From Cronobacter turicensis z3032 (GTDB lineage Bacteria; Pseudomonadota; Gammaproteobacteria; Enterobacterales; Enterobacteriaceae): a stretch of 64,000 bases of DNA. A program made the translations under genes and the position numbers. Each line of letters starts with the position of its first letter. Position 1 is the stretch's first letter. Positions 16,363 to 25,228 of this stretch are shown in pieces. Location of the stretch: contig FN543093.2 in the NCBI GenBank assembly GCA_000027065.2, positions 4,320,464 through 4,384,463 of the forward strand, in the 5' to 3' direction. The notes beneath the pieces were generated by a model, which was given only the letters and a program-made list of their open reading frames with translations, was not told where the DNA came from and did no database searches.

Positions 16363-17604
16363 ATGAAATGGTTTAACACACTGAGTCACCACCGCTGGCT
16401 GGAACAGGAAACCGACCGTATTTTCGCGTTTGGCCGCAACGCCGCCGTACCCACTGGCTTTGGCTGGCTGGGGAATAACGGTCAGGTGAAAGAGGAGATG
16501 GGCACGCATCTGTGGATCACCGCCCGTATGCTGCATGTCTACGCCGTCGCCGCGCTGATGGGCCGCCCTGGCGCTTACGCGCTGGTGGAGCATGGCATTA
16601 ACGCCCTCAACGGCCCGCTGCGCGACAAGCAGTATGGCGGCTGGTACGCCTGCGTGAATGACAAGGGCGTGATGGATGCCTCCAAACAGGGCTATCAGCA
16701 TTTCTTCGTACTGCTCGGCGCAGCCAGCGCCGTCACCACCGGCCATCCCGCCGCTCGCGCGCTGCTGGATGACGCCATTGCGGTGATCGAGAAACATTTC
16801 TGGAGCGAAGAAGAGCAAATGTGCCTGGAGTCGTGGGACGAGGCGTTCACCGAGACGGAAAACTACCGGGGCGGCAACGCCAATATGCATGCCGTCGAAG
16901 CATTCCTCATCGTCTACGACGTCACTCAGGAGAAGAAATGGCTGGATCGCGCGCTGCGCGTCGCCTCGGTCATCATTCACGATGTCGCCCGCAAAGGCGA
17001 TTACCGCGTCAATGAGCATTTCGACACCCGCTGGAACCCCATCCGCGATTACAACAAAGAGAACCCGGCTCACCGGTTCCGTGCTTATGGCGGCACGCCA
17101 GGCCACTGGATCGAATGGGGGCGCCTGATGCTACATCTGCGCGCCGCCCTGCTGGCGCGCGGCGATGCGGCCCCGGAATGGCTGCTTGAGGACGCGAAAG
17201 GCCTGTTTAACGCCACGATCCGCGACGCCTGGGCGCCCGACGGCGCAGACGGATTTGTCTATTCCGTGGGCTGGGACGGCAAACCGATTGTTCGCGAACG
17301 CGTGCGCTGGCCGATCGTCGAGGCGATGGGCACCGCCTGGGCGCTCTACAACGTCACCGGCGATCCGCAGTATGAAGCCTGGTATCAGAAATGGTGGGAC
17401 TACTGCATGCAATACCTGATGGATTACGAAAACGGCTCATGGTGGCAGGAGCTGGACGAAAACAATCAGGTGACCACCAAAGTCTGGGACGGCAAACAGG
17501 ATATTTACCATCTCCTGCACTGCCTGGTGATCCCTCGTCTGCCGCTCGCGCCGGGTCTTGCGCCTGCGGTCGCGGCCGGGTTGCTTGACAGCCTCGTGAA
17601 ATAA
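16363..17604 (+). CDS. yihS: Sulfoquinovose isomerase
   Basis: A 413-residue enzyme of the N-acylglucosamine 2-epimerase superfamily ((alpha/alpha)6 barrel). It interconverts sulfoquinovose, 6-deoxy-6-sulfofructose and sulforhamnose. The three catalytic histidines expected for YihS are at the canonical positions: His176 (NANMHAVEA), His248 (TPGHWIEW) and His383 (QDIYHLLHC). AAAGGAGAA precedes the start. Product feeds yihV. Confidence 0.96.
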   Translation: MKWFNTLSHHRWLEQETDRIFAFGRNAAVPTGFGWLGNNGQVKEEMGTHLWITARMLHVYAVAALMGRPGAYALVEHGINALNGPLRDKQYGGWYACVNDKGVMDASKQGYQHFFVLLGAASAVTTGHPAARALLDDAIAVIEKHFWSEEEQMCLESWDEAFTETENYRGGNANMHAVEAFLIVYDVTQEKKWLDRALRVASVIIHDVARKGDYRVNEHFDTRWNPIRDYNKENPAHRFRAYGGTPGHWIEWGRLMLHLRAALLARGDAAPEWLLEDAKGLFNATIRDAWAPDGADGFVYSVGWDGKPIVRERVRWPIVEAMGTAWALYNVTGDPQYEAWYQKWWDYCMQYLMDYENGSWWQELDENNQVTTKVWDGKQDIYHLLHCLVIPRLPLAPGLAPAVAAGLLDSLVK

Positions 17605-17632
17605 CGCGGCGACACCACGCGAGGAGACGAGA

Positions 17633-18499
17633 ATGCATAAAAGCGGCACCACCATTGCGTTAACGGCAGGTGAATGGCAGGCAGAGATCGTGACGGTCGG
17701 AGCGGGGTTGGCCTCGCTGACGCGGCGTCAGCGCCACGTCGTGATCCCGCACCCACCTGAGGCGATGCCGCTCGCGCATCTGGGTAAAGTGCTGATGCCC
17801 TGGCCGAATCGTATCGCCGACGGGCGCTTTACCTTTGAGGGCCAGACGCTGACGCCCGCGATTAACGATCGCGTCGGCAATACGGCCATTCACGGGCTGC
17901 TGGCGTGGCATAACTGGGCTATCCGCGAGCAAAGCCCCACGCACGTGGTGCTGAGCGCCTTTTTGCCGCCGACCTATGGTTACCCTTTTATGCTGACGGC
18001 GGACGTCACGTATCAGCTTGATGAGGATGCGGGCCTGCGCGTGCGTATCGCAGGCACCAACGCGGGCGATGCCCCGGCGCCCTACGGCGTCGGGCTTCAC
18101 CCTTACCTGACCTGCAATCTGCATGACATCGGCGCGTGCGAACTCACGCTGCCTGCCGCAAAGACGCTGGAGGTCGACGCCGCGCGGCTTCGCCCCGCCG
18201 GGGACGAAGGGCTCGATTTCCGTACCCCGCGTCTCATTGCCGACACGCCAATCGACCACACCTTCAAAGCGCCGTCTCGCGCCCGCTGGGAGGCAAGGTT
18301 GTCGCACGCCACGATGTCGGTCTGGCTGCGGGCCGAAGCGCCGTGGATACAGGTCTATTCCGGCGAAAAGCTGGGCCGTGTCGGGGTCGCCATCGAGCCG
18401 ATGAGCTGTCCGCCCAATGCGTTTAATTCAGGCATTGATCTGGTCAGGCTAACGCCTGGCCAGACGCACACCCTGAACATAGAGATCGGCGGCGAATAA
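17633..18499 (+). CDS. yihR: Aldose 1-epimerase-like protein YihR
   Basis: A 288-residue galactose-mutarotase-like protein. The family interconverts alpha and beta anomers, and here the likely substrate is sulfoquinovose released by YihQ. Catalytic-type histidines are in TAIHGLLAWHNW and GVGLHPYLT, and the C-terminal Glu motif is near VAIEPMSCPPNAFN. GAGGAGACG precedes the start. The role in sulfoquinovose anomerisation is inferred from family and position. Confidence 0.92.
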   Translation: MHKSGTTIALTAGEWQAEIVTVGAGLASLTRRQRHVVIPHPPEAMPLAHLGKVLMPWPNRIADGRFTFEGQTLTPAINDRVGNTAIHGLLAWHNWAIREQSPTHVVLSAFLPPTYGYPFMLTADVTYQLDEDAGLRVRIAGTNAGDAPAPYGVGLHPYLTCNLHDIGACELTLPAAKTLEVDAARLRPAGDEGLDFRTPRLIADTPIDHTFKAPSRARWEARLSHATMSVWLRAEAPWIQVYSGEKLGRVGVAIEPMSCPPNAFNSGIDLVRLTPGQTHTLNIEIGGE

Positions 18500-18548
18500 G
18501 CAAAACAACACCGCCTTACTGACTGATTACCCTACACCGGAGGTCTTC

Positions 18549-20579
18549 ATGGCTTCGTCACACATTCAACTGATTTCCCGCGACGACGGGTTTACGTTGT
18601 CGTACCAGCAAAGAACGATCCTGCGCCATACCCCTCAGACGCCGTGCCTGTGGGCAGGCGCGGGCGAAGCGGATATCGAGATGTTCCGCGGCAATTTCAG
18701 CATCCAGGACCGGCTCAACGAAAAAATCGCCCTGACGCAGGCGACCGTCAGCGAGCGACCTTCCGGCTGGCTCATTCGCTTTACTCGCGGCGATGCGGTC
18801 GGCGCCACGCTTGAGGTGAGCACCGACGACCACCAGCGCCTGGTGCTTAAACTCAACAACGACGCTCCCGCTCACAACCGGCTCTGGCTACGGCTGGCGG
18901 CGCAGCCGGACGATCATATTTACGGCTGCGGCGAGCAGTTCTCTTACTTTGACCTGCGCGGCAAGCCGTTCCCGCTGTGGACCAGCGAACAGGGCGTCGG
19001 CCGCAACAAACAGAGCCACGTCACCTGGCTTGCCGACTGTAAAGAGAACGCCGGCGGCGACTATTACTGGACTTTCTTCCCGCAACCGACCTTTGTCAGC
19101 ACCCAGAAGTACTACTGCCACGTCGATAACAGCGGCTATATGAATTTCGATTTCAGCGCGCCGCACTACCATGAGCTGGCGTTCTGGGAAAACCAGGCGA
19201 CGTTGCGCTTCGAATGCGCGCCGACTTACATCGAACTGCTGGAAAAGCTCACCGCGCTGCTGGGCCGCCAGCCGGCGCTGCCGGACTGGATTTATGATGG
19301 CGTGATGCTCGGCATTCAGGGCGGCACCGAGGTTTGCCAGCAGAAACTCGACGTAATGCGCCGCGGCGGCGTGAAGGTGAACGGTATCTGGGCGCAGGAC
19401 TGGTCCGGCATCCGGATGACCTCTTTCGGCAAACGCGTGATGTGGAACTGGAAGTGGAACCGCGACCTCTACCCGCAACTGGACGCGCGCATTCAGGAAT
19501 GGCAGCGCGAAGGCGTGCGGTTTCTTGCCTATATCAACCCGTATGTGGCAAGCGATCGCGACCTGTGTGAAGAGGCCGCGGCGCGTGGTTTTCTGACAAA
19601 AGATGCCGCAGGCAAGGATTATCACGTCGAGTTTGGCGAGTTCTACGCAGGCGTCGTCGATCTGACCAACCCGGAGGCATACGCCTGGTATAAAGAGGTC
19701 ATCAAAAAACAGCTTATTGAGCTGGGCTGCGGCGGCTGGATGGCCGACTTCGGCGAATATCTGCCGACCGACACACACCTGCATAACGGCGTCAGCGCGG
19801 AGATTATGCATAACGCCTGGCCTGCGCTGTGGGCGCAGTGCAACTACGAAGCGCTTGAGGAGACCGGCAAACTCGGCGAGGTGCTCTTCTTTATGCGCGC
19901 CGGTTATACCGGCAGCCAGAAATATTCAACGATGATGTGGGCAGGCGATCAGAACGTCGACTGGAGTCTCGATGACGGGCTCGCCTCAGTGGTCCCCGCC
20001 GCGCTGTCGCTGGCGATGTCCGGGCACGGTCTGCACCACAGCGATATCGGCGGTTACACCACGCTGTTTGAGATGAAGCGCAGCAAAGAGTTGCTGCTGC
20101 GCTGGTGCGATTTTAGCGCCTTTACGCCGATGATGCGCACGCATGAAGGTAATCGTCCCGGCGATAACTGGCAGTTCGACGGCGACGCTGAAACCATCGC
20201 GCATTTCGCCCGCATGACGACGATTTTCACCACGCTCAAACCCTATATCAAACAGGCGGTGGCGCAAAACGCCCGAACCGGGCTGCCGGTGATGCGTCCG
20301 CTGTTTTTGCACTATGAGGACGAGCCCCGCGCCTACACGCTGAAATATCAGTACCTGTTTGGCCGCGATCTGCTGGTCGCGCCAGTGTATGAAGAGGGCC
20401 GTCAGGACTGGACGCTGTGGCTGCCTGACGATCGCTGGGTGAACGTCTGGACGGGCGAAACGCACGGCGGCGGCGACCTCACCGTAGACGCGCCGCTCGG
20501 CAAACCGCCCGTGTTCTACCGGGAGGGCAGCGAATGGCAGTCTCTTTTCGCCACGCTGCGTCAGATAAACCCCATGTAA
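18549..20579 (+). CDS. yihQ: Sulfoquinovosidase
   Basis: A 676-residue GH31 alpha-glycosidase that cleaves sulfoquinovosyl glycerol and related glycosides from plant and algal sulfolipid. The catalytic nucleophile is Asp400 (GGWMADFGEY) and the acid/base Asp467 (WAGDQNVDW). The sulfonate-recognition set known from E. coli YihQ is conserved at a shift of minus five: Arg296 and Trp299 (KRVMW) and Tyr503 (DIGGYTT). These residues separate true sulfoquinovosidases from other GH31 enzymes. A GGAGG ribosome site precedes the start. Confidence 0.97.
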   Translation: MASSHIQLISRDDGFTLSYQQRTILRHTPQTPCLWAGAGEADIEMFRGNFSIQDRLNEKIALTQATVSERPSGWLIRFTRGDAVGATLEVSTDDHQRLVLKLNNDAPAHNRLWLRLAAQPDDHIYGCGEQFSYFDLRGKPFPLWTSEQGVGRNKQSHVTWLADCKENAGGDYYWTFFPQPTFVSTQKYYCHVDNSGYMNFDFSAPHYHELAFWENQATLRFECAPTYIELLEKLTALLGRQPALPDWIYDGVMLGIQGGTEVCQQKLDVMRRGGVKVNGIWAQDWSGIRMTSFGKRVMWNWKWNRDLYPQLDARIQEWQREGVRFLAYINPYVASDRDLCEEAAARGFLTKDAAGKDYHVEFGEFYAGVVDLTNPEAYAWYKEVIKKQLIELGCGGWMADFGEYLPTDTHLHNGVSAEIMHNAWPALWAQCNYEALEETGKLGEVLFFMRAGYTGSQKYSTMMWAGDQNVDWSLDDGLASVVPAALSLAMSGHGLHHSDIGGYTTLFEMKRSKELLLRWCDFSAFTPMMRTHEGNRPGDNWQFDGDAETIAHFARMTTIFTTLKPYIKQAVAQNARTGLPVMRPLFLHYEDEPRAYTLKYQYLFGRDLLVAPVYEEGRQDWTLWLPDDRWVNVWTGETHGGGDLTVDAPLGKPPVFYREGSEWQSLFATLRQINPM

Positions 20580-20591
20580 AAAGGAAAAATC

Positions 20592-21464
20592 ATGGGCTTC
20601 TTTACCCTTTTCACCCCGGATGGCCTTGCGCTCGGCAACGGTACGGTCATCGCAATTATCGGCATCATGTTTTTGTATACCTTCGTTGGGATCTGCGCCG
20701 GCTTTGGCGGCGCACTCACCACGATGCCGCTGATAACGCTGCTGCTGCCGTTAAAAATGGCGGCGCCTATGTCGGTTATCGTGGGCACGGCCACCGCGCT
20801 GTACGCGACCTGGCTTTCACGCAAGGAGACGCAATGGAAGTCGGCGCTGGTGCTCATTGTCTTCTCATTTGTCGGCGTGCCGGTGGGCCTTTATGCCCTT
20901 GCGAGTCTGCCCGATCAGATAATGAAGCTCGGGCTCGGCGGCTTTTTGATTCTCTACTCTTTCTACAGCCTGTTTATTCCCAGGCTGCCGGTGTATGACA
21001 AAAACTGGATTGCCATGCCGACGGGCGTTATCGCCGGCGCGTTAGGCTCGGCATTCTCTACCAACGGGCCGCCGGTGGTGGTCTACGGGATGTTGCGAAA
21101 CCTGGCGCCCGCCGCGTTTCGCGGTACGCTCAACGCCTTTTTCACGGCGAATAATGCCGCTATTGTCGGCGGGCTCGCCACCAGCGGCATCTTAACGCTC
21201 TCCACCCTCAAGCTGGTGCTGTTTTGCATTCCCACCATGATCCTCGGCTCGTTTGTGGGTCAGTACGTTCATCAACGTATTTCCGTCAGGGTATTCCGGG
21301 TGATGGTCTTTCTGCTGCTTATCGCCTCCGGGGCGATGCTCATCAAAGGCGCGCTGGGGATTTCCACGCTGAGCGCGCTGGCGCCGCCCTTCGGGGTCCT
21401 CGCGGTTTTACAGCTTCTGTTTGGCAAGAAGGTCGCGGCCATCCGGGCCGCGGATCAGACATAA
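20592..21464 (+). CDS. TauE/SafE-family sulfonate or sulfite exporter
   Basis: A 290-residue inner-membrane protein of the TauE/SafE family, with about eight hydrophobic segments and two family repeats: the first starts FVGICAGFGGALTTMPLI and the second GVIAGALGSAFSTNGPPVVVYG. Members export sulfite or organosulfonates. It starts 12 bases after yihQ behind AAAAAGGAAA and continues into yihP, so it is an integral part of the operon. E. coli K-12 has no such gene between yihQ and yihP. Export of DHPS, the pathway product, is the most economical role, because this pathway does not release sulfite. That assignment is inference. Confidence 0.88.
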   Translation: MGFFTLFTPDGLALGNGTVIAIIGIMFLYTFVGICAGFGGALTTMPLITLLLPLKMAAPMSVIVGTATALYATWLSRKETQWKSALVLIVFSFVGVPVGLYALASLPDQIMKLGLGGFLILYSFYSLFIPRLPVYDKNWIAMPTGVIAGALGSAFSTNGPPVVVYGMLRNLAPAAFRGTLNAFFTANNAAIVGGLATSGILTLSTLKLVLFCIPTMILGSFVGQYVHQRISVRVFRVMVFLLLIASGAMLIKGALGISTLSALAPPFGVLAVLQLLFGKKVAAIRAADQT

Positions 21465-21496
21465 CGCGTCGCCTGCGTGTGCGATGGAGAAAAACA

Positions 21497-22903
21497 ATGT
21501 CTCAGACGAATACCGTTCAGAATCACGACGTAGCCACGCTGCGTTTGCCTTTTAAAGAAAAACTCGCCTATGGAATGGGCGATCTGGGCTCCAATATCCT
21601 GCTGGATATTGGCACGCTGTATCTGCTGAAGTTCTATACCGATGTGCTGGGGCTGCCAGGCACTTATGGCGGCATTATTTTCCTGATTGCCAAGTTCTTT
21701 ACGGCGTTTACCGATATGGGCACCGGCATCATGCTCGATTCGCGCCGTCGGATCGGGCCAAAGGGCAAGTTCCGGCCCTTTGTGCTGTACGCCGCGTTTC
21801 CGGTAACCCTGCTCGCTATCGCGAATTTCGTCGGCACGCCGTTTGAGATAACCGGTAAAGCCGTGATGGCGACGGTGCTGTTCATGCTCTACGGGCTGTT
21901 CTTTAGCATGATGAACTGCTCGTATGGCGCGATGGTGCCTGCCATTACGAAAAACCCGGACGAGCGCGCGTCGCTTGCCGCGTGGCGTCAGGGCGGCGCG
22001 ACGCTCGGGTTACTGCTCTGTACCGTCGGGTTTGTGCCGGTAATGAATCTCATCGACGGCAATCCGCAGCTGAGTTATATCTTCGCCGCCACGCTGTTTT
22101 CGCTCTTCGGCCTGCTCTTTATGTGGTGGTGCTACGCGGGCACGCGCGAGCGGTATGTGGAAGCCGCAGCCACCAGCCCGGCGCACAAGCCGGGGCTGCT
22201 GGCGTCGTTTCGCGCCATCGCGGGCAACCGGCCGCTGTTCGTACTGTGCATCGCCAATCTCTGCACGCTCGGCGCGTTTAACATCAAACTCGCTATTCAG
22301 GTCTATTACACCCAGTACGTGCTCAACGATCCGATTCTGCTGTCGTACATGGGCTTCTTCAGCATGGGCTGCATTTTTATCGGCGTTTTCCTGATGCCGG
22401 GCGCGGTGCGGCGCTTTGGTAAGAAGAAAGTCTATATCGGCGGACTGCTGATCTGGGCCGTGGGCGATGTGCTTAATTACGCCTTCGGCAGCGGTTCAGT
22501 GAGCTTTGTGACGTTCTCCTGCCTCGCGTTTTTCGGCTCGGCGTTTGTGAACAGCCTGAACTGGGCGCTGGTTTCCGACACGGTGGAGTATGGCGAGTGG
22601 CGCACCGGCGTGCGCTCGGAAGGCACGGTCTATACCGGCTTCACGTTCTTTCGAAAAGTCTCCCAGGCGCTGGCCGGGTTTTTCCCTGGCCTGATGCTGA
22701 CGCAAATCGGCTATGTGCCGAACGCCGTACAGTCGGCCGCCACGACCGAAGGCCTGCGCGAGCTGATTTTCATCTGGCCGTGCGTGCTGGCGGTGGTGAC
22801 GATTGTCGCCATGGGCTTTTTCTACAACCTTAACGAGAAGATGTACGTGCGGATTGTGGATGAACTGGAAAACCGTAAGCGGGCGTTTTCGCCCGGCGCG
22901 TAA
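21497..22903 (+). CDS. yihP: GPH-family sulfonate-sugar transporter YihP
   Basis: A 468-residue inner-membrane major-facilitator protein of the glycoside-pentoside-hexuronide:cation symporter family with about twelve transmembrane segments. Family motifs are KLAYGMGDLGSN near the start, DSRRRIGPKGKFRPFVL after segment 3, and SLNWALVSDTVEYGEWRTG in the second half. I chose the start at 21497 (MSQTNTVQN), preceded by GGAGAAAA; the frame is open further upstream inside the exporter gene but that extension is not family-like. Substrate is expected to be sulfoquinovose, its glycerol glycoside, or DHPS; which of YihP and YihO imports and which exports is not settled by sequence. Confidence 0.92.
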   Translation: MSQTNTVQNHDVATLRLPFKEKLAYGMGDLGSNILLDIGTLYLLKFYTDVLGLPGTYGGIIFLIAKFFTAFTDMGTGIMLDSRRRIGPKGKFRPFVLYAAFPVTLLAIANFVGTPFEITGKAVMATVLFMLYGLFFSMMNCSYGAMVPAITKNPDERASLAAWRQGGATLGLLLCTVGFVPVMNLIDGNPQLSYIFAATLFSLFGLLFMWWCYAGTRERYVEAAATSPAHKPGLLASFRAIAGNRPLFVLCIANLCTLGAFNIKLAIQVYYTQYVLNDPILLSYMGFFSMGCIFIGVFLMPGAVRRFGKKKVYIGGLLIWAVGDVLNYAFGSGSVSFVTFSCLAFFGSAFVNSLNWALVSDTVEYGEWRTGVRSEGTVYTGFTFFRKVSQALAGFFPGLMLTQIGYVPNAVQSAATTEGLRELIFIWPCVLAVVTIVAMGFFYNLNEKMYVRIVDELENRKRAFSPGA

Positions 22904-22952
22904 CCATCACGGCGCCCGCGCCAGGCGCGGGCCCTCGCTTTGAGGAACGGCT

Positions 22953-24383
22953 ATGACGGCATTCACGAATCAGGACCCGCTGACGCTCCGGCTGAGCCTG
23001 CGGGAGAAGTTTTCTTACGGCATGGGCGATTTCGGCTCCAACCTGATGCTGTGCATCGGGACGCTTTATCTCCTGAAATTTTATACCGATGAGCTTCACC
23101 TGCCCGCGTTTTACGGCGGCGTGATTTTTCTGGTGGCGAAGTTTTTCACGGCGCTGACCGATATGCTGACCGGCGTGCTGGTGGATTCCCGTCGAGCGCC
23201 CGGCCCACGCGGTAAATTCCGGCCTTTTATTCTTTTTGCGTCGTTCCCGGTGGCGCTGGTGGCGACGGCGCAGTTTATCGCCAACGATCTGCCGCTGACC
23301 ATGAAAACCGCGTTCGCCACGGTGTTGTTTATGCTGTTTGGCCTGTTTTACAGCCTGATGAACTGCTCGTATGGCGCGATGGTGCCCGCCATCACTAAAA
23401 ACCCGCAGGAGCGCGCGCATCTCGCTGCATGGCGCCAGGGCGGCGCGACGCTCGGGCTGTTGCTGTGCACCGTCGGCTTTATGCCGATTCAGTCGCTGTT
23501 CGCCGCGCGCCCGTCGCTGGGCTACCTGACGGCGGCGCTGATTTTCGCCAGCGTCGGGCTTATCAGCATGCTGTGCTGCTACCGCGGCGTGCGCGAGCGC
23601 TACGTGGAAGTGGTGCCCGCCGGGCATAAGCCAGGGATGCTGAAATCGTTCTGCGCGATTTTCCAGAACCCGCCTCTCCTGGTGCTGTGCATCGCGAATC
23701 TCTGCACGCTGGCGGCGTTTAATATCAAGCTCGCGATCCAGGTCTATTACACCCAGTACGTGCTTAACGACCTGCATTTACTGTCGTGGATGGGCTTTTT
23801 CAGTATGGGCTGCATTCTGGTCGGCGTGTTTATGGTACCGGGCGCGGTGAAGCGTTTTGGCAAAAAGCAGGTCTATCTCGGAGGGCTGGCGCTCTGGGCG
23901 CTGGGCGATATTTTCAATTACGTCTGGGGCACGACGTCGCTGAGCTTTGTGCTATTTTCCTGCATGGCGTTTTTCGGCACCGCGTTTGTGAACAGCCTGA
24001 ACTGGGCGCTGGTGCCGGACACGGTGGATTACGGCGAATGGAAAACCGGCATTCGCGCCGAAGGCTCGGTCTATACCGGCTATACGTTCTCGCGCAAGAT
24101 TTCCGCCGCGCTGGCGGGGTTTCTGCCCGGTATTATGCTCACGGAGATTGGCTATGTGCCGAATGCGCTGCAAACGCCCGGGACGCTTGATGGCCTGCGC
24201 CAGCTAATTTTCCTCTGGCCCTGCGGGCTGGCGCTGGCTGCCGCCGTTATCATGGGTCTGTTTTATAAGCTCAATGAACAGCGCTTCGCCTTTATTATTG
24301 AGGAAATCGCCAGGCGGAAGAAATATGTCGCCGCCGCCCCGGAAGTCAACACCGACAATAAAGCGTCAGCCGTCACTTTATAA
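22953..24383 (+). CDS. yihO: GPH-family sulfonate-sugar transporter YihO
   Basis: A 476-residue paralog of yihP with the same layout: KFSYGMGDFGSN, DSRRAPGPRGKFRPFIL and SLNWALVPDTVDYGEWKTG. About twelve transmembrane segments are visible. In E. coli YihO is generally taken as the sulfoquinovose importer. It starts 49 bases after yihP behind TGAGGAAC. Long stretches are nearly identical at the nucleotide level to yihP, which points to tandem duplication, perhaps with later gene conversion. Confidence 0.93.
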   Translation: MTAFTNQDPLTLRLSLREKFSYGMGDFGSNLMLCIGTLYLLKFYTDELHLPAFYGGVIFLVAKFFTALTDMLTGVLVDSRRAPGPRGKFRPFILFASFPVALVATAQFIANDLPLTMKTAFATVLFMLFGLFYSLMNCSYGAMVPAITKNPQERAHLAAWRQGGATLGLLLCTVGFMPIQSLFAARPSLGYLTAALIFASVGLISMLCCYRGVRERYVEVVPAGHKPGMLKSFCAIFQNPPLLVLCIANLCTLAAFNIKLAIQVYYTQYVLNDLHLLSWMGFFSMGCILVGVFMVPGAVKRFGKKQVYLGGLALWALGDIFNYVWGTTSLSFVLFSCMAFFGTAFVNSLNWALVPDTVDYGEWKTGIRAEGSVYTGYTFSRKISAALAGFLPGIMLTEIGYVPNALQTPGTLDGLRQLIFLWPCGLALAAAVIMGLFYKLNEQRFAFIIEEIARRKKYVAAAPEVNTDNKASAVTL

Positions 24384-24403
24384 CGATAAACATTTACGCT
24401 CCT

Positions 24404-24434
24404 CCCCTTCTGTTTACAGAGGGGGCGGCTTTTC
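24404..24434 (+). terminator. Attenuator-like hairpin between yihO and ompL
   Basis: A 9-bp stem (CCCCTTCTG / CAGAGGGGG, one G-T pair) with loop TTTA is followed by CGGCTTTTC. It could reduce read-through into ompL; the T run is short. Confidence 0.5.
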
Positions 24435-24457
24435 TGTACGTGTTATAGGGAAATACT

Positions 24458-25144
24458 ATGAAGAGAATCGCAACCGCACTGCTCTGTTCGTCTGTGCCCT
24501 GCGCGGCTTTCGCGGGAGCTTATGTCGAAACTCGTGAAGCGTATAACACCGCCTCGGAATTGCACGAGGTTATCCTGCGCGTGGGCTATAACTTTGATAT
24601 GGGTGCCGGTCTGATGGCCACCAATGCCTACAATGTAGGGAAATGGGACGAGATCAAGCACAGCTATAATGAAATCGAAGGCTGGTATCCGTTATTTAAA
24701 CCCACGGAAAACCTGACGTTCCAGCCCGGTGGGCTGATTAATGACAGTATCGACGGCTCTGGCGGCGCGCTCTATTTAGACACCAACTATAAATTTACGC
24801 CCTGGTTTAATCTGACCGTCCGCTATCGTTATAACCACAATAATTACGATACGCCGGACTTTAATGGCCAAATGGATAAAAACGACACGCATGAATTCGC
24901 CAATTACTGGAATTTTAACGTCACGGATAAGCTCGCGTATACATTCGAGCCGCACTTCTTTCAGCGGGTGAATGATTACCACAGTAAAAACGGCAAAGAT
25001 CACCACTGGGAAATCACCAACGGCTTTCGCTATAAACTCGATCAGCACTGGCTGCCCTACCTTGAGTTGCAGTGGCTGGACCGCTGGAATGACTATCACC
25101 GTGAACAGTACCGGCTCCGCCTGGGGTTACGGTATTCGTTCTGA
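24458..25144 (+). CDS. ompL: Outer-membrane porin OmpL (KdgM family)
   Basis: A 228-residue monomeric oligosaccharide-type porin with a signal peptide (residues 1-19, cleaved before GAYVETREAY). The mature chain consists of amphipathic strands expected to form a 12-stranded barrel and ends in an aromatic (RYSF), as required for outer-membrane insertion. It matches E. coli OmpL in blocks (NEIEGWYPLFKPT, KDHHWEITN). Its position at the operon's end suggests it admits sulfoquinovose or its glycoside across the outer membrane. Confidence 0.94.
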   Translation: MKRIATALLCSSVPCAAFAGAYVETREAYNTASELHEVILRVGYNFDMGAGLMATNAYNVGKWDEIKHSYNEIEGWYPLFKPTENLTFQPGGLINDSIDGSGGALYLDTNYKFTPWFNLTVRYRYNHNNYDTPDFNGQMDKNDTHEFANYWNFNVTDKLAYTFEPHFFQRVNDYHSKNGKDHHWEITNGFRYKLDQHWLPYLELQWLDRWNDYHREQYRLRLGLRYSF

Positions 25145-25147
25145 CAT

Positions 25148-25181
25148 AAAAAAAGCCGCTGAAGATTCAGCGGCTTTTTAT
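25148..25181. terminator. Bidirectional terminator ompL / typA
   Basis: The inverted repeat AGCCGCTG / CAGCGGCT is flanked by A7 on the left and T5 on the right, so it can terminate ompL on the plus strand and typA on the minus strand. Confidence 0.85.
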
Positions 25182-25186
25182 TCATA

Positions 25187-25211
25187 CCGGGCGGCGCGAA
25201 CGCCTGCCCGG
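25187..25211. repeat. REP-like palindrome downstream of typA
   Basis: CCGGGCGGCG and CGCCTGCCCGG pair imperfectly around CGAA. The pattern resembles enterobacterial repetitive extragenic palindromes and would lie at the 3' end of the typA mRNA. Confidence 0.5.
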
Positions 25212-25228
25212 TTTACGGATGCGCCGTA

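Noticed and set aside
18888..19811. 307-codon frame opposite yihQ
   Set aside because: Antisense shadow of a GC-rich gene with fully conserved active-site residues on the other strand.
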